From Sphingobium nicotianae (GTDB taxonomy: Bacteria > Pseudomonadota > Alphaproteobacteria > Sphingomonadales > Sphingomonadaceae): a DNA stretch of 64,000 nucleotides. Positions 28,225 to 36,979 of the stretch are shown in pieces (the stretch's first letter is position 1; each line of letters starts with the position of its first letter). The notes under the pieces were generated by a model that was given only the letters and a program-made list of their open reading frames with translations, did not search any database and was not told the origin of the DNA. The stretch is taken from positions 62,001 through 126,000 of the forward strand of contig NZ_JAHGAW010000008.1 in assembly GCF_018603885.1 (NCBI RefSeq). Direction: 5' to 3'. The translations under genes were made by a program, and so were the position numbers.

Positions 28225-29460
28225 TCAGCCCAGCGCCCGGTAGCGCGCCTCAGCTTCACTCATATAGTCGCGGGTGATCGGCAGGGTCTGGCGATTGCGG
28301 ACATATTGGAGCTGGTAGATGGTCTGGCTGCCATAGAGGAAGCCGGATGCCGCCGCCGCCAGATAATAGGTCCACATGCGATAGAAACGCTCGTCGTACA
28401 AAGCGACGATCTGCGCCTTCGCGTCCACGCAGCGCTGATACCAGTGGCGCAGCGTGTGGTAATAATGGAGCCGCAGCACCTCGATGTCGGTGGGCAGCAG
28501 CTTGTTGGGCTCGCTGCCCTGGAGAATTTCCGAGAGCGCGGGGGCATAGCCGCCCGGGAAGATATATTTGCGCGTGAAGGCGTCGGTCGATGAGGGGCCG
28601 TCGAGCCGCCCGATCGTGTGCAGCAGCAGCACGCCATCGGGCTTGAGCAGATTCTGGCAGACGCGGAAGAATTCGCGATAGTGGCGCGCGCCGACATGCT
28701 CGAACATGCCGACCGAGACGATCCGGTCGAACGGGCCCTTGACGTCGCGATAGTCGATCAGCTCGAACTTGACGCGGTCGGCCACGCCCGCCTCCTGCGC
28801 GCGGCGCCGGGCGACCTTGAGCTGCTCCTCGGAGAGTGTGACGCCGAGCACGTCGACATCCGCCACCCGATTGAGATACAGCGCCATACCGCCCCAGCCG
28901 CAGCCGATGTCGAGCACGCTCTGGCCGGGCTTCAGCGCCAGCTTGGCGGCGATATGCGCCTTCTTGTCGAGCTGGGCCTGCTCCAGGCTCACCGTCTCCG
29001 GATCGGTGAAATAGGCGCAGCTATATTGCCGGTCCTTGTCCAGGAAGAGGTCGTAGAGCGTGTCCGACAGGTCGTAATGATGCGCGACATTGGCCTTCGA
29101 GCGGTCGCGCTTGTTGTAATTGTCGTACCAGTGCTTGAGCCGTTCGCCGGCGCGGCCGATCAGGCTCGGCTCGCTGAGCGCGGTCCCTCTCTCGAGCGCG
29201 GTCTGCGACGTGACCAGCATGATCAGATGCCAGATCGTCCCCTCGTCGAAGACGAGCCGGCCATCCATGAAGCACTCGCCGGCGCCCAGCTCAGGATTGG
29301 AGACGATGGCGCGCGGCACGGCCTTGTCGGTCAGCCGGATGGCGACATCGGGCCAGCCGGGCGAGGGTGCGCCGAGGCGCTCCTGCACTCCGTCGGCATA
29401 TGTGATCGCAAGCGTGCCCTGCTTGATGACCTTGCCCAGCAGGCGAGACAATATCCTCAT
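28225..29460 (-). CDS. cfa: Cyclopropane-fatty-acyl-phospholipid synthase
   Basis: A 411-residue SAM-dependent enzyme that adds a methylene bridge across double bonds of membrane phospholipid acyl chains. It has the substrate region (YDLSDTLYDLFLDKDRQYSCAYF), the SAM motif VLDIGCGWGGMALYL near residues 186-200, SVGMFEHVG and IFPGGYAPALSE. The length fits Cfa. Cyclopropanation is a stationary-phase and acid-stress response. No clear ribosome site precedes the ATG; instead a stable hairpin ends one base before it, which may control translation. Confidence 0.93.
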   Translation of the reverse strand: MRILSRLLGKVIKQGTLAITYADGVQERLGAPSPGWPDVAIRLTDKAVPRAIVSNPELGAGECFMDGRLVFDEGTIWHLIMLVTSQTALERGTALSEPSLIGRAGERLKHWYDNYNKRDRSKANVAHHYDLSDTLYDLFLDKDRQYSCAYFTDPETVSLEQAQLDKKAHIAAKLALKPGQSVLDIGCGWGGMALYLNRVADVDVLGVTLSEEQLKVARRRAQEAGVADRVKFELIDYRDVKGPFDRIVSVGMFEHVGARHYREFFRVCQNLLKPDGVLLLHTIGRLDGPSSTDAFTRKYIFPGGYAPALSEILQGSEPNKLLPTDIEVLRLHYYHTLRHWYQRCVDAKAQIVALYDERFYRMWTYYLAAAASGFLYGSQTIYQLQYVRNRQTLPITRDYMSEAEARYRALG

Positions 29461-29461
29461 A

Positions 29462-29482
29462 GGGGCGTTTCTATAACGCCCC
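29462..29482 (-). promoter_or_regulatory. Hairpin directly before the cfa start codon
   Basis: On the minus strand GGGGCGTT-ATAGA-AACGCCCC forms a perfect 8-bp, GC-rich stem ending one base before the cfa ATG. It would sit where the ribosome-binding site should be. Confidence 0.55.
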
Positions 29483-29571
29483 GCGCGGCGCCGTCACCAG
29501 CTTTCGTGCATCAATGATGCGGAGCGTGACATGGTCGTTGCCGCGTCCATGCCGGCGTGCGAGATGTCGCC

Positions 29572-30249
29572 ATGCGAACCCGGATCAAGATATGCTGCCT
29601 GCGATCGGCGGAGGAAGCGCGCCAGGCGATCGCGGCTGGTGCGGATGCGATCGGCTTTGTCGCCCTGACGCCGCCGACAGCGCGCACCATCCCTGATCAG
29701 GAGATAGCCGGCATCATCGCGGCGGTGCCGCCGTCGATCGAGACTTTCGTGCTGAGCGCCGCGCCGACCGCCGAGGTCCTTGCCGCGCGGGCCCGTCGCA
29801 CCGGCGCGACCACGATCCAGATCCTCTCATATCTCGACCCCGCCGAATCCGCACGGCTCGCCGCGCTCGCGCCCGGCCTACGCCGCGTGCAGGTCATTCA
29901 TGTCGAAGGACCCGAGGCGTTGGACCTCATCCCGGTCTATGCGCCGCATGTGCATGCCTTCCTGCTCGATTCCGGCAAGCCCAATGCGCCGAGGCCCTCC
30001 TATGGCGGAACCGGCCTCCCGCATGACTGGGCCGTCAGCGCGCGGTTCGTTCAGGTGAGTCCCTTGCCCGTCCATCTCGCCGGCGGCCTTGCTCCCGACA
30101 ATGTCGGGCAGGCGATCCGGCGCGTCCGGCCGTTTGGAGTCGATCTGTGCAGCGGCGTGCGCACCGGCGATCACCTCGACCCGGCCAGGCTCGCCGCCTT
30201 CGTGGATGCGGTGCGGCGGACGGATGTGGCGCTGGGCGGCGTGCGGTGA
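29572..30249 (+). CDS. Phosphoribosylanthranilate isomerase-like protein (divergent TrpF)
   Basis: A 225-residue TIM-barrel protein that resembles TrpF. The N-terminus reads IKICCLRS where TrpF has KICG; the catalytic cysteine is kept. The aspartate loop is LLDSGKP, followed by SYGGTGLPHDW, and the phosphate sites are LAGGLAPDNV and DLCSGVRTG, where TrpF has SSGVE. No other tryptophan gene is near. It could be a second, specialised isomerase or a paralogue with another sugar-phosphate substrate. Start at 29572 follows a purine-poor region; an upstream ATG at 29557 is an alternative. Confidence 0.72.
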   Translation: MRTRIKICCLRSAEEARQAIAAGADAIGFVALTPPTARTIPDQEIAGIIAAVPPSIETFVLSAAPTAEVLAARARRTGATTIQILSYLDPAESARLAALAPGLRRVQVIHVEGPEALDLIPVYAPHVHAFLLDSGKPNAPRPSYGGTGLPHDWAVSARFVQVSPLPVHLAGGLAPDNVGQAIRRVRPFGVDLCSGVRTGDHLDPARLAAFVDAVRRTDVALGGVR

Positions 30250-30261
30250 TGTAAGGACAAT

Positions 30262-30290
30262 GTCCCCCTCCCGCTTGCGGGAGGGGGAGC
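30262..30290. repeat. Single G/C-tract palindrome (REP-like, family 1)
   Basis: TCCCCCTCCCGC-TT-GCGGGAGGGGGA is one half of a family-1 unit, lying between the convergent TrpF-like and citryl-CoA lyase genes. It could also serve as a two-way terminator. Confidence 0.65.
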
Positions 30291-30326
30291 GTCATTCCCC
30301 GCCCCGAGGCCCAGCGAACGCGCGTC

Positions 30327-31106
30327 CTAGCCCTCGAAGTCGATCCGGTCGGCCGCCGCGCCGCCCATGATGAAGCCGATCGGCCGCTCCTGTTCCTCGT
30401 TGAGATGGCCGATCAGGCTGGCCGTGCGTGCGAGCAGCGCGATGCCCTTGAGCGCCGCGAGCGGGAAGCCGGCATCGAGCAGCACCGCCGGGATCGCGCC
30501 GTTGACGTTGATCGGCAGCGGGCGGCCGATCGCCTCGGGCATGGCATCGCGCACCGCATGGAGCATCTCGATGTGGCGCCCGACGACGCCTTTCTCCGCC
30601 GCCAGCGCGAGCAGCTTGAGCGCGCGTGGATCGCCTTCCGAATGTTGCGGATGGCCGAAACCGGGCACCGCCTTCTTCTCGGCCCGCAGTGCCTTGATCC
30701 CGGCGACGGCAGCGTCCTGATCGGACAGGCCCTCATCCGCGGCGCGCGCGATGGTCTGGGCAAGGAATTGCCCGGCGAGATCGGCGCTGCCGAGGATCAC
30801 CGATCCGCAGCCGAGCAGCCCCGCCGCCACGGCGCCCTGCCAGGCTTCCGGCCCTGCCGCGAGCGTCATGCGCGCGGTGACCACGCTCGGCACCAGCCCG
30901 TGCTCGGCAATGGCGCAGAGCGTCGCGTCGGCGAGCGAGCGCTGCGTCTCGCTCGGCCTCTGCCCCGTCACCAGCAGCCAGAAATAGCTGGTGAAGTCCC
31001 ACTGGCCGATCACCTCGTCGCACAGGTCGAGCCCGCGCACGGTGATGCTGTGCGCGTCCGAGGTGCTGATGCCCGTGACCGCATTGTCCTGCTTGCCGAT
31101 GCGCAT
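30327..31106 (-). CDS. Citryl-CoA lyase (citrate-synthase-like)
   Basis: A 259-residue protein of the citrate synthase superfamily, much shorter than citrate synthase (about 430). The conserved PGFGHPQHSEGDPRA is present near 160-175. The first active-site histidine region is altered (GLLGCGSVILGSADLAG), as in proteins annotated as citryl-CoA lyase, which split a CoA ester instead of making citrate. It starts at 31106 and is divergent from a family III CoA-transferase. Together they could activate an acid as a CoA thioester and cleave a carbon-carbon bond. The natural substrate is unknown. Confidence 0.82.
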   Translation of the reverse strand: MRIGKQDNAVTGISTSDAHSITVRGLDLCDEVIGQWDFTSYFWLLVTGQRPSETQRSLADATLCAIAEHGLVPSVVTARMTLAAGPEAWQGAVAAGLLGCGSVILGSADLAGQFLAQTIARAADEGLSDQDAAVAGIKALRAEKKAVPGFGHPQHSEGDPRALKLLALAAEKGVVGRHIEMLHAVRDAMPEAIGRPLPINVNGAIPAVLLDAGFPLAALKGIALLARTASLIGHLNEEQERPIGFIMGGAAADRIDFEG

Positions 31107-31183
31107 GTCTCTCTCCCGTGATGATCGTCCGCCGATTTTGGCGACTGTCCTACACATGTTCGGCGTGATAAGAAAACCACTCT

Positions 31184-31222
31184 TAAGTGATTGAAATAGA
31201 AAAGTTTTATATTTTCATATCG
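31184..31222. promoter_or_regulatory. AT-rich element shared with 6454-6492
   Basis: Between the divergent lyase and CoA-transferase genes, an AT-rich block with TAAGTGATTGAAA and TTTTATATTTTCA matches the block upstream of the monooxygenase gene at 27 of 39 bases without gaps. A 6-bp hairpin AGCCTT-TTCA-AAGGCT follows at 31263-31278. Confidence 0.45.
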
Positions 31223-31397
31223 GGGATACGTGCGATGTTCGCGATGTTTCGGAAAAGCATCGAGCCTTTTCAAAGGCTTGGCGCCACGCCGGTGGGAATG
31301 AAACGATGGAAGACGGCCGCAAAACCGCATTGATCCGGCTCATCGAAGGCCCTAGCCCGGAGTCAAGGCGATGGTCGAGACCGGAAAGGGAGAGAAG

Positions 31398-32537
31398 ATG
31401 GCGCAACCGCTCAAGGATGTGACGGTGCTGGAGATGGGGACGTTCATCACCGGCCCTGCCGCGGGGATGCTGCTGGCCGATCTGGGCGCGCGTGTCATCA
31501 AGATCGAGCAGACCGGGCAGGGCGATCCCTTTCGCGCCTTCAAGGGCGGGCTGTACTCGCCGCATTTCCAGACCTACAACCGGGGCAAGCAGAGCATCGA
31601 GCTGGACACGCGCAAGCCGGAGGATCTGGCGGTGCTGGACAAGCTCGTCGCCGATGCGGACGTCTTCATCCAGAATTTCCGCCCCGGCGTCGCCGCGCGT
31701 CTCGGCGTTGATGCCCCCCGGCTGCAGGGACTCAATCCGCGGCTGATCTATGCGTCGATCTCCGGCTTCGGCCCGGAAGGGCCGGATCGCGACCGGCCGG
31801 CTTTCGACACGGTCGCACAGGCGGCGAGCGGCTTTTTGCGCCTGCTGGTCAACCCGGCCCATCCCCGTGTCGTCGGTCCGGCTATCGCCGACGCCCTGAC
31901 CGGCTTCTATGCTGCTTATGGCATCCTCGCTGCCCTCAACGAGCGCCACGTGACCGGCAAGGGCCGCCTCGTCGAGACCTCGATGTTCGAGTCCATGGCC
32001 CATTTCAACCTCGACGACTTCACGCACTATTTCTCGGAAGGCCTGATCATGGGCCCGTCGAGCCGGCCGCATGTCAGCCAGAGCTATGTGTTCCAGTGTG
32101 CGGACGGCAAGTGGCTGGCGCTGCACATGTCCTCGCCGCCGAAATTCTGGGAAAATCTCGCCGAAGCGGTAGGCCGACCAGACATGCTGGGCCTGCCGCA
32201 ATTCGCCACGCGCGATGCACGGATCGACCATTATGAGGATGTCGTCGCCTTCCTCGCGCCCATCTTTGCCACACGGGATCGGGATGACTGGTGCGGGCAT
32301 CTGCAGGCGCTGGAAGTGCCGCACTCGCCGGTGCGCAGTTCGGCGGAGGTTGCGGCCAGTCCCCAGGCGGCTGCGCTCGGCCTCGTCATCGAGGATCCGG
32401 ATGGACCGCATGGCCGTTTTCGTACCATTCGTTCTCCCGTCTCGTTCGATGGTGAGCGGATGACGCAGGTGACGGCACCCCCGGTGCTCGGCGCCGACAA
32501 TGACACGATTGTCGCCCCGCTGCGGGGCGGGAACTGA
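31398..32537 (+). CDS. CaiB/BaiF family (type III) CoA-transferase
   Basis: A 379-residue CoA-transferase. It has the N-terminal [28 protein letters not shown], the catalytic aspartate in ADALTG at about residue 165, and [16 protein letters not shown]. Family III enzymes move CoA from a donor thioester to an organic acid through a covalent aspartyl intermediate. It starts the plus-strand cluster that continues with WrbA, a VOC protein and two MetE-like proteins, and lies opposite citryl-CoA lyase. ATG 31398 has AGGGAGAAG upstream. Substrate unknown. Confidence 0.92.
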   Translation: MAQPLKDVTVLEMGTFITGPAAGMLLADLGARVIKIEQTGQGDPFRAFKGGLYSPHFQTYNRGKQSIELDTRKPEDLAVLDKLVADADVFIQNFRPGVAARLGVDAPRLQGLNPRLIYASISGFGPEGPDRDRPAFDTVAQAASGFLRLLVNPAHPRVVGPAIADALTGFYAAYGILAALNERHVTGKGRLVETSMFESMAHFNLDDFTHYFSEGLIMGPSSRPHVSQSYVFQCADGKWLALHMSSPPKFWENLAEAVGRPDMLGLPQFATRDARIDHYEDVVAFLAPIFATRDRDDWCGHLQALEVPHSPVRSSAEVAASPQAAALGLVIEDPDGPHGRFRTIRSPVSFDGERMTQVTAPPVLGADNDTIVAPLRGGN

Positions 32538-32547
32538 GGAGAGAGAA

Positions 32548-33150
32548 ATGGCGAAGATCCTGGTTCTCTATTATTCGAGCTACGGCCATGTCGAGCAAAT
32601 GGCGCGGGCCGTCGCGGAAGGCGCGGCGAGCATCGAGGGCTGCACGGTGGACGTGAAGCGCGTTCCCGAACTGGTGCCCGAGGAGATTGCGAGGGCCTCG
32701 GGCCACAAGCTCGATCAAGAGGCGCCGATCGCCACCGTCGATGAGCTGCCCGGCTATGACGCGATCATCTTCGGCACCCCCACGCGCTTCGGCATGATGG
32801 CGGCGCAGATGCGCAATTTCCTGGATCAGACCGGCGGCCTCTGGGCGCGGGGCGCGCTCGTCGGCAAGATCGGCAGTGTGTTCGTCTCGACCGCTACCCA
32901 GCATGGCGGGCAGGAAAGCACGATCCTCTCCTTCCACACGACGCTCCTGCATCAGGGCATGATCATCGTCGGCCTGCCCTACAGCTTTTCGGGCAATAGC
33001 GAGATGGAGGAGATCAGCGGCGGCACGCCCTACGGGGCCTCGACGCTCGCCAAATCGGACGGCAGCCGCCAGCCCAGCAACAATGAACTGGCCGGCGCAC
33101 GATTCCAGGGTCGCCATGTCGCCGAAATTGCGCTTAAGTTAGCGAGCTAA
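32548..33150 (+). CDS. wrbA: NAD(P)H:quinone oxidoreductase WrbA
   Basis: A 200-residue flavodoxin-like protein. It has [14 protein letters not shown] for FMN phosphate binding, [22 protein letters not shown] and [13 protein letters not shown], all WrbA-specific. The enzyme reduces quinones by two electrons, which avoids radical formation. It lies 10 bases after the CoA-transferase with its own GAGGAGAG ribosome site, so it is in the same operon. In this setting it may protect against, or process, a quinone or quinone-methide intermediate. Confidence 0.92.
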   Translation: MAKILVLYYSSYGHVEQMARAVAEGAASIEGCTVDVKRVPELVPEEIARASGHKLDQEAPIATVDELPGYDAIIFGTPTRFGMMAAQMRNFLDQTGGLWARGALVGKIGSVFVSTATQHGGQESTILSFHTTLLHQGMIIVGLPYSFSGNSEMEEISGGTPYGASTLAKSDGSRQPSNNELAGARFQGRHVAEIALKLAS

Positions 33151-33194
33151 GGGGAGGCGCGCGCCCGGTTCCCCGAGTCGAGGAGAGAGAGATT

Positions 33195-33749
33195 ATGGCC
33201 GAGAAGATTGTGGCAAACCGCCTGCACCACACTGCTTATGTCACGAAGGATCTGGAGAAGACCCGTGCTTTCTACGAGGATGTGATCGGCCTGCCGCTGG
33301 CCGCAACCTATTGCGAGAAGGACGAGCTGTTCGGCAAGGAGCGCACTTATTGCCACTGCTTTTTCGAGCTGGCCGATGGCGGCGCGCTTGCCTTCTTCCA
33401 GTTCGCCGATGACGAGGACCAGACCCTCTTCGGCCCGGCCATGCCGGACACGCCCTTCCATCACATCGCGCTGCATGTCGACAAGGATGGCCAGGCCGCG
33501 CTGGAACGACGCATCGCGGCCGCCGGCATCCAGCCGCCGGACACCTATATTCTGGAGCATGGCTATTGCCGTTCGGTCTATGTGAAGGATCCCAACGGCA
33601 TGACCGTCGAGTTCACCTGCGATGATCCCAAGGCGCTCGATCCCGCGCTGGACGCGGAGCGCCGTGCTGCCGCCCATGGCGAGCTCAAGCGCTGGCTTGC
33701 GGGCGCGCATCACAACAACAATCCCTTCCGCGCCGAAGCCAATCATTGA
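33195..33749 (+). CDS. VOC family (glyoxalase/dioxygenase-like) protein
   Basis: A 184-residue protein with one clear VOC unit pair: LHHTAYVTKDLEKTRAFYEDVIGL near residues 10-33 and a second half with PFHHIALHVDKDG and SVYVKDPNGMTVEF near 85-140. The two His and two acidic positions expected for metal binding are present. VOC proteins include glyoxalases, extradiol dioxygenases and epimerases, so the reaction is open. It follows wrbA by 44 bases and carries GAGGAGAGAGA before the start. The C-terminal 40 residues are a charged extension. Confidence 0.85.
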   Translation: MAEKIVANRLHHTAYVTKDLEKTRAFYEDVIGLPLAATYCEKDELFGKERTYCHCFFELADGGALAFFQFADDEDQTLFGPAMPDTPFHHIALHVDKDGQAALERRIAAAGIQPPDTYILEHGYCRSVYVKDPNGMTVEFTCDDPKALDPALDAERRAAAHGELKRWLAGAHHNNNPFRAEANH

Positions 33750-33887
33750 CGGCGCCGGCTCCTTCGTTGGGCCTTGTCGGATACCGTTCGTAATGACACA
33801 ACGCTGAGCAGCGCCCGCGATGGGCGCGACGGCCGTGCCACCCCCCGGCATGCGCCGGATGCCAAAGCTGCGAGAGAGGAGATTGCC

Positions 33888-34910
33888 GTGCTGCTGCCAA
33901 CCACGCTCGTGGGGTCTTATGCCCAGCCCGATTGGCTCATCGACAAGGTGAAGCTGGCCGGCCGTTTCCCGCCCCGCGTCCGTGCGACCGAGCTGTGGCG
34001 CGTCGATCCCGAATTTCGCGAGCAGGCCTTCGACGACGCCACAGTCCTCGCGATCCGCGATCAGGAACGGGCCGGCATCGACATCATTACTGACGGCGAG
34101 ATGCGCCGCGAGAGCTATTCGAACCGGTTCGCGACCGCGCTCGAGGGCGTCGATCTCGACAATCCCGGTATCGCGCTCGATCGCTCGGGCGAACCCAATC
34201 CGGTTCCGCGGATCAGCGGTAAGATCCGTCGCAAGCATGCCGTTGAGACGCGCGATGTCGAGTTTCTGCGGGCCAATACCGACCGGATGATCAAGATCAC
34301 CGTGCCCGGCCCGTTCACGATGAGCCAGCAGGCGCAGAATGACTTCTACACCGACGAAGCCGAGATGGCGCATGACTATGCGGTCGCCGTGAACGCCGAA
34401 ATTAAGGACTTGTTCGCCGCCGGCGCCGACATCGTCCAAATCGACGAGCCTTACATGCAGGCACGCCCCGCCAAGGCGCGCGACTATGGGCTGGCGGCGC
34501 TCAAGACAGCACTGGAAGGCGTCGGGGGCCGCACCGCGCTGCACATCTGCTTCGGCTATGCGGCTTTGATCCACGAGCGTCCCGAGGGCTATAATTTCCT
34601 GCCCGAGCTGGCAGACACCGCGCTCGACGAGATTTCGGTCGAGACGGCGCAGTCCGAACTCGATTGTTCGGTGCTCGCCAAGCTGCCCGGCAAGACCGTG
34701 ATTCTGGGCGTGCTCGACCTCTCGACGCAGGAGATAGAGATGCCCGAGGTGGTGGCGACGCGCATCCGCCGAGCCCTGCCCTATGTGCCCGCCGAGAAGC
34801 TGGTCATCGCACCGGATTGCGGCTTCAAATATCTGCCGCGCGAGGTCGCTTATGCGAAGATGGAAGCGATGGTCGCGGGCGCCAGGATCGTGCGCGCCGA
34901 GCTGGCATGA
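33888..34910 (+). CDS. Core-MetE-like methyltransferase (cobalamin-independent methionine synthase II family), copy 1
   Basis: A 340-residue protein that matches only the C-terminal catalytic barrel of MetE (about 750 residues). Likely zinc ligands are His219 and Cys221 (HIC) and Cys311 (DCGF). It lacks the N-terminal barrel, so a folate donor is less likely. The start is GTG 33888, with AGAGGAG 7 bases upstream; the earlier in-frame ATG at 33774 has no support. It overlaps the next gene by ATGA. The partner and the CoA-thioester context suggest methyl transfer from a substrate, which is inference. Confidence 0.85.
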   Translation: MLLPTTLVGSYAQPDWLIDKVKLAGRFPPRVRATELWRVDPEFREQAFDDATVLAIRDQERAGIDIITDGEMRRESYSNRFATALEGVDLDNPGIALDRSGEPNPVPRISGKIRRKHAVETRDVEFLRANTDRMIKITVPGPFTMSQQAQNDFYTDEAEMAHDYAVAVNAEIKDLFAAGADIVQIDEPYMQARPAKARDYGLAALKTALEGVGGRTALHICFGYAALIHERPEGYNFLPELADTALDEISVETAQSELDCSVLAKLPGKTVILGVLDLSTQEIEMPEVVATRIRRALPYVPAEKLVIAPDCGFKYLPREVAYAKMEAMVAGARIVRAELA

Positions 34911-36046
34911 CGCGCGGGCGCTTCCTCACCACCCACGTCGGCAGCCTGCCGCGCGACGAGGCGCTCAAGGCGCTGATGTATGCGCGCGAAGATGGCGAGG
35001 TGATCGACGAAGCGGTGCTGGATGCGCGCATCGTCGCCGCGGTAACTGAGGTCGTCGCGCGACAGGCAGCGGCGGGGATCGACATCGTCAATGACGGCGA
35101 ACAGTCCAAGCCGAGCTACGCCACCTATATCAAGGACCGGCTCACCGGCTTCGGCGGCGAGAGCCAGAGCTATGTCTTCCAGGATCTGGAGGATTTCCCC
35201 GGCGCCAAGGCGCGCATGGCCGGCGACGAGGGGCGCAAGCATCGCCGTACGCCCGCCTGCACCGGGCCGATCGGCGTCAAGGACATGGATGCGGTTCATC
35301 GAGACGCGGCCACGCTCAAGTCGGCGCTGGCGGCGCATCCCGAGCGCCAGGCCTTCATGAGCGCGGCATCGCCCGGCGTCACCGCGCTCTTCTTCCGCAA
35401 CGAGCATTATGCCAGCGACGAGGATTATGTCTTCGCGCTCGCCGAAGGCCTGCGCCACGAATATGAGGCAATTGCGGCGGCGGGCATCGTCCTCCAGATC
35501 GATTGTCCTGATCTCGCGATGGGCCGCCACACCCAGTTCCGCGAGCTCAGCCTCTCGCAGTTTCGCGACAAGATGATGCTCAATATCGAGGCGCTGAACC
35601 GCGCGACCGCGAATATCCCGGCCGAGCAGCTGCGCATGCACCTATGCTGGGGAAACTACCCGGGGCCGCACACGCATGACGTGCCGATGGCGGACATCGT
35701 CGATCTCGTCTGGCGCGCCCGACCCCATGCCATCCAGTTCGAGGCGGCCAATCCCCGCCATGCACATGAATATGCCCTGTTCGAGACGGTGCGCCTGCCC
35801 GAGGGGAAGGTGCTGATCCCCGGCGTTGTCGAGCCCCAGTCGCCCTATGTCGAGCATCCCGAGCTGATCGCGCAGCGCATCGGCCATTATGCCAACCGCG
35901 TCGGCCGCGAGAATGTCATGGCTGGTGTCGACTGCGGCTTCTCGGTCCATGTCGGCACGGATGGCATCGCGCAGGAGGTGGTGTGGGCGAAGCTGGCGGC
36001 ATTGAGCGAAGGCGCCGCGATCGCGAGCAGGATCTACTGGCCCTGA
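34907..36046 (+). CDS. Core-MetE-like methyltransferase, copy 2
   Basis: A 379-residue relative of the preceding protein. It begins FLTTHVGSLPRDEAL, typical of MetE-like barrels, and has HLC (His245, Cys247) and DCGF (Cys343) as likely zinc ligands. The insert CTGPIGVKDMDAVHRD is not in copy 1. The start overlaps the copy 1 stop (ATGA), so both are made together and may form a heterodimer. It is the last gene of the CoA-transferase cluster, convergent with gmk after 6 bases. Methionine synthesis by a full-length MetE elsewhere cannot be ruled out. Confidence 0.85.
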   Translation: MTRGRFLTTHVGSLPRDEALKALMYAREDGEVIDEAVLDARIVAAVTEVVARQAAAGIDIVNDGEQSKPSYATYIKDRLTGFGGESQSYVFQDLEDFPGAKARMAGDEGRKHRRTPACTGPIGVKDMDAVHRDAATLKSALAAHPERQAFMSAASPGVTALFFRNEHYASDEDYVFALAEGLRHEYEAIAAAGIVLQIDCPDLAMGRHTQFRELSLSQFRDKMMLNIEALNRATANIPAEQLRMHLCWGNYPGPHTHDVPMADIVDLVWRARPHAIQFEAANPRHAHEYALFETVRLPEGKVLIPGVVEPQSPYVEHPELIAQRIGHYANRVGRENVMAGVDCGFSVHVGTDGIAQEVVWAKLAALSEGAAIASRIYWP

Positions 36047-36052
36047 CGCCGC

Positions 36053-36733
36053 TCAGATATCCTGCGTATCGAGCTTGCGGATGAAGCCGATCAGTCCTGT
36101 TTGGCGGCTGCGCTTCAGTCGCTCGGCATGGAGGATCGTCCGGACCTTCGCGAAACAGGCTTCGGCGTCGTCATTGACCAGGACATAGTCGTAACCGTCC
36201 CAGTGCGCGATCTCGCTATGGGCGCGGGCCATGCGACGATCGATCACCTCGTCGCTGTCCGTGCGGCGGCCGCGCAGGCGGTTTTCGAGCTCGATCATCG
36301 ATGGGGGCAGGATGAACACGCGCACGACGTCACCCCCGGCGAGTTGGTGAAGCTGCTGGGCGCCTTGCCAGTCGATATCGAAGAGAATGTCGTGACCAGC
36401 CTCCAGCATGCCCTCGACCGGTCCGCGCGGGGTGCCGTAGCGATGATCGAAGACATGCGCCCATTCGAGGAACTCATTGTTGCCGACCATGTCCTTGAAG
36501 GTCTGGAGGTCGACGAAATGATAGTCCTTCCCGTCGATCTCGCCGGGGCGCATCGGCCGCGTCGTCGCCGAGACAGACATGGTGAGGCCGTCATCGTCCG
36601 CCAGCAGCTTGCGTGAAATGGTCGATTTGCCCGCGCCTGAGGGCGAGGATAGCACGAACAGCAGTCCCCGGCGTTTGAACGCGGCGGGCTGGGCAAGCAC
36701 GTCGCCCGGAGCAATCAATATCCTGTCGGTCAT
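36053..36733 (-). CDS. gmk: Guanylate kinase
   Basis: A 226-residue kinase that phosphorylates GMP to GDP. The P-loop is SSPSGAGKST near residues 29-38, followed by SATTRPMRPGEIDGKDYHFV (the GMP-binding arm) and DIDWQGA. A 20-residue N-terminal extension (MTDRILIAPGDVLAQPAAFK) precedes the usual start. It is a housekeeping gene, transcribed away from the small stress genes that follow. Confidence 0.95.
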   Translation of the reverse strand: MTDRILIAPGDVLAQPAAFKRRGLLFVLSSPSGAGKSTISRKLLADDDGLTMSVSATTRPMRPGEIDGKDYHFVDLQTFKDMVGNNEFLEWAHVFDHRYGTPRGPVEGMLEAGHDILFDIDWQGAQQLHQLAGGDVVRVFILPPSMIELENRLRGRRTDSDEVIDRRMARAHSEIAHWDGYDYVLVNDDAEACFAKVRTILHAERLKRSRQTGLIGFIRKLDTQDI

Positions 36734-36837
36734 GCCTGCTCCTGCCGCGAGTTGCGGCGCGCGTCAATCCGAGCGAGCAACCGAACGGGAACCCGGGCGT
36801 TCTGCATAGCGAAACCGGACCAGATGGAGTATGAACC

Positions 36838-36969
36838 ATGAAACGCAATGCCATTCTCGCCCTGTTGCTCGGCGCGGCGTTTGCCCTCAATGCCTGCGCG
36901 ACCGTGAAGGGCGCGGGCAAGGACATCCAGTCGGTCGGCCAGGCCGGCGAAGACGCGATCAACCACTAA
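36838..36969 (+). CDS. Entericidin A/B family lipoprotein, copy 1
   Basis: A 43-residue lipoprotein, MKRNAILALLLG..., with lipobox LNAC and the conserved body CATVKGAGKDIQSVGQAG. Entericidins are tiny membrane lipoproteins induced in stationary phase or by stress; in many alphaproteobacteria they belong to the general stress response. A GGAAC lies upstream at 36788 but no good -10 follows at the right distance. The acidic protein at 36980 follows after 10 bases. Confidence 0.88.
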   Translation: MKRNAILALLLGAAFALNACATVKGAGKDIQSVGQAGEDAINH

Positions 36970-36979
36970 GGATTGCACC

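Noticed and set aside
30258-30326. Possible tRNA or attachment site next to the palindrome
   Set aside because: No cloverleaf or T-arm sequence; only a family-1 palindrome is present.
36788-36812. GGAAC upstream of entericidin 1 as an EcfG promoter
   Set aside because: At 16-17 bases the -10 reads GCGA/CGAA, and the CGTT nearby is only 5 bases away, so spacing is wrong.
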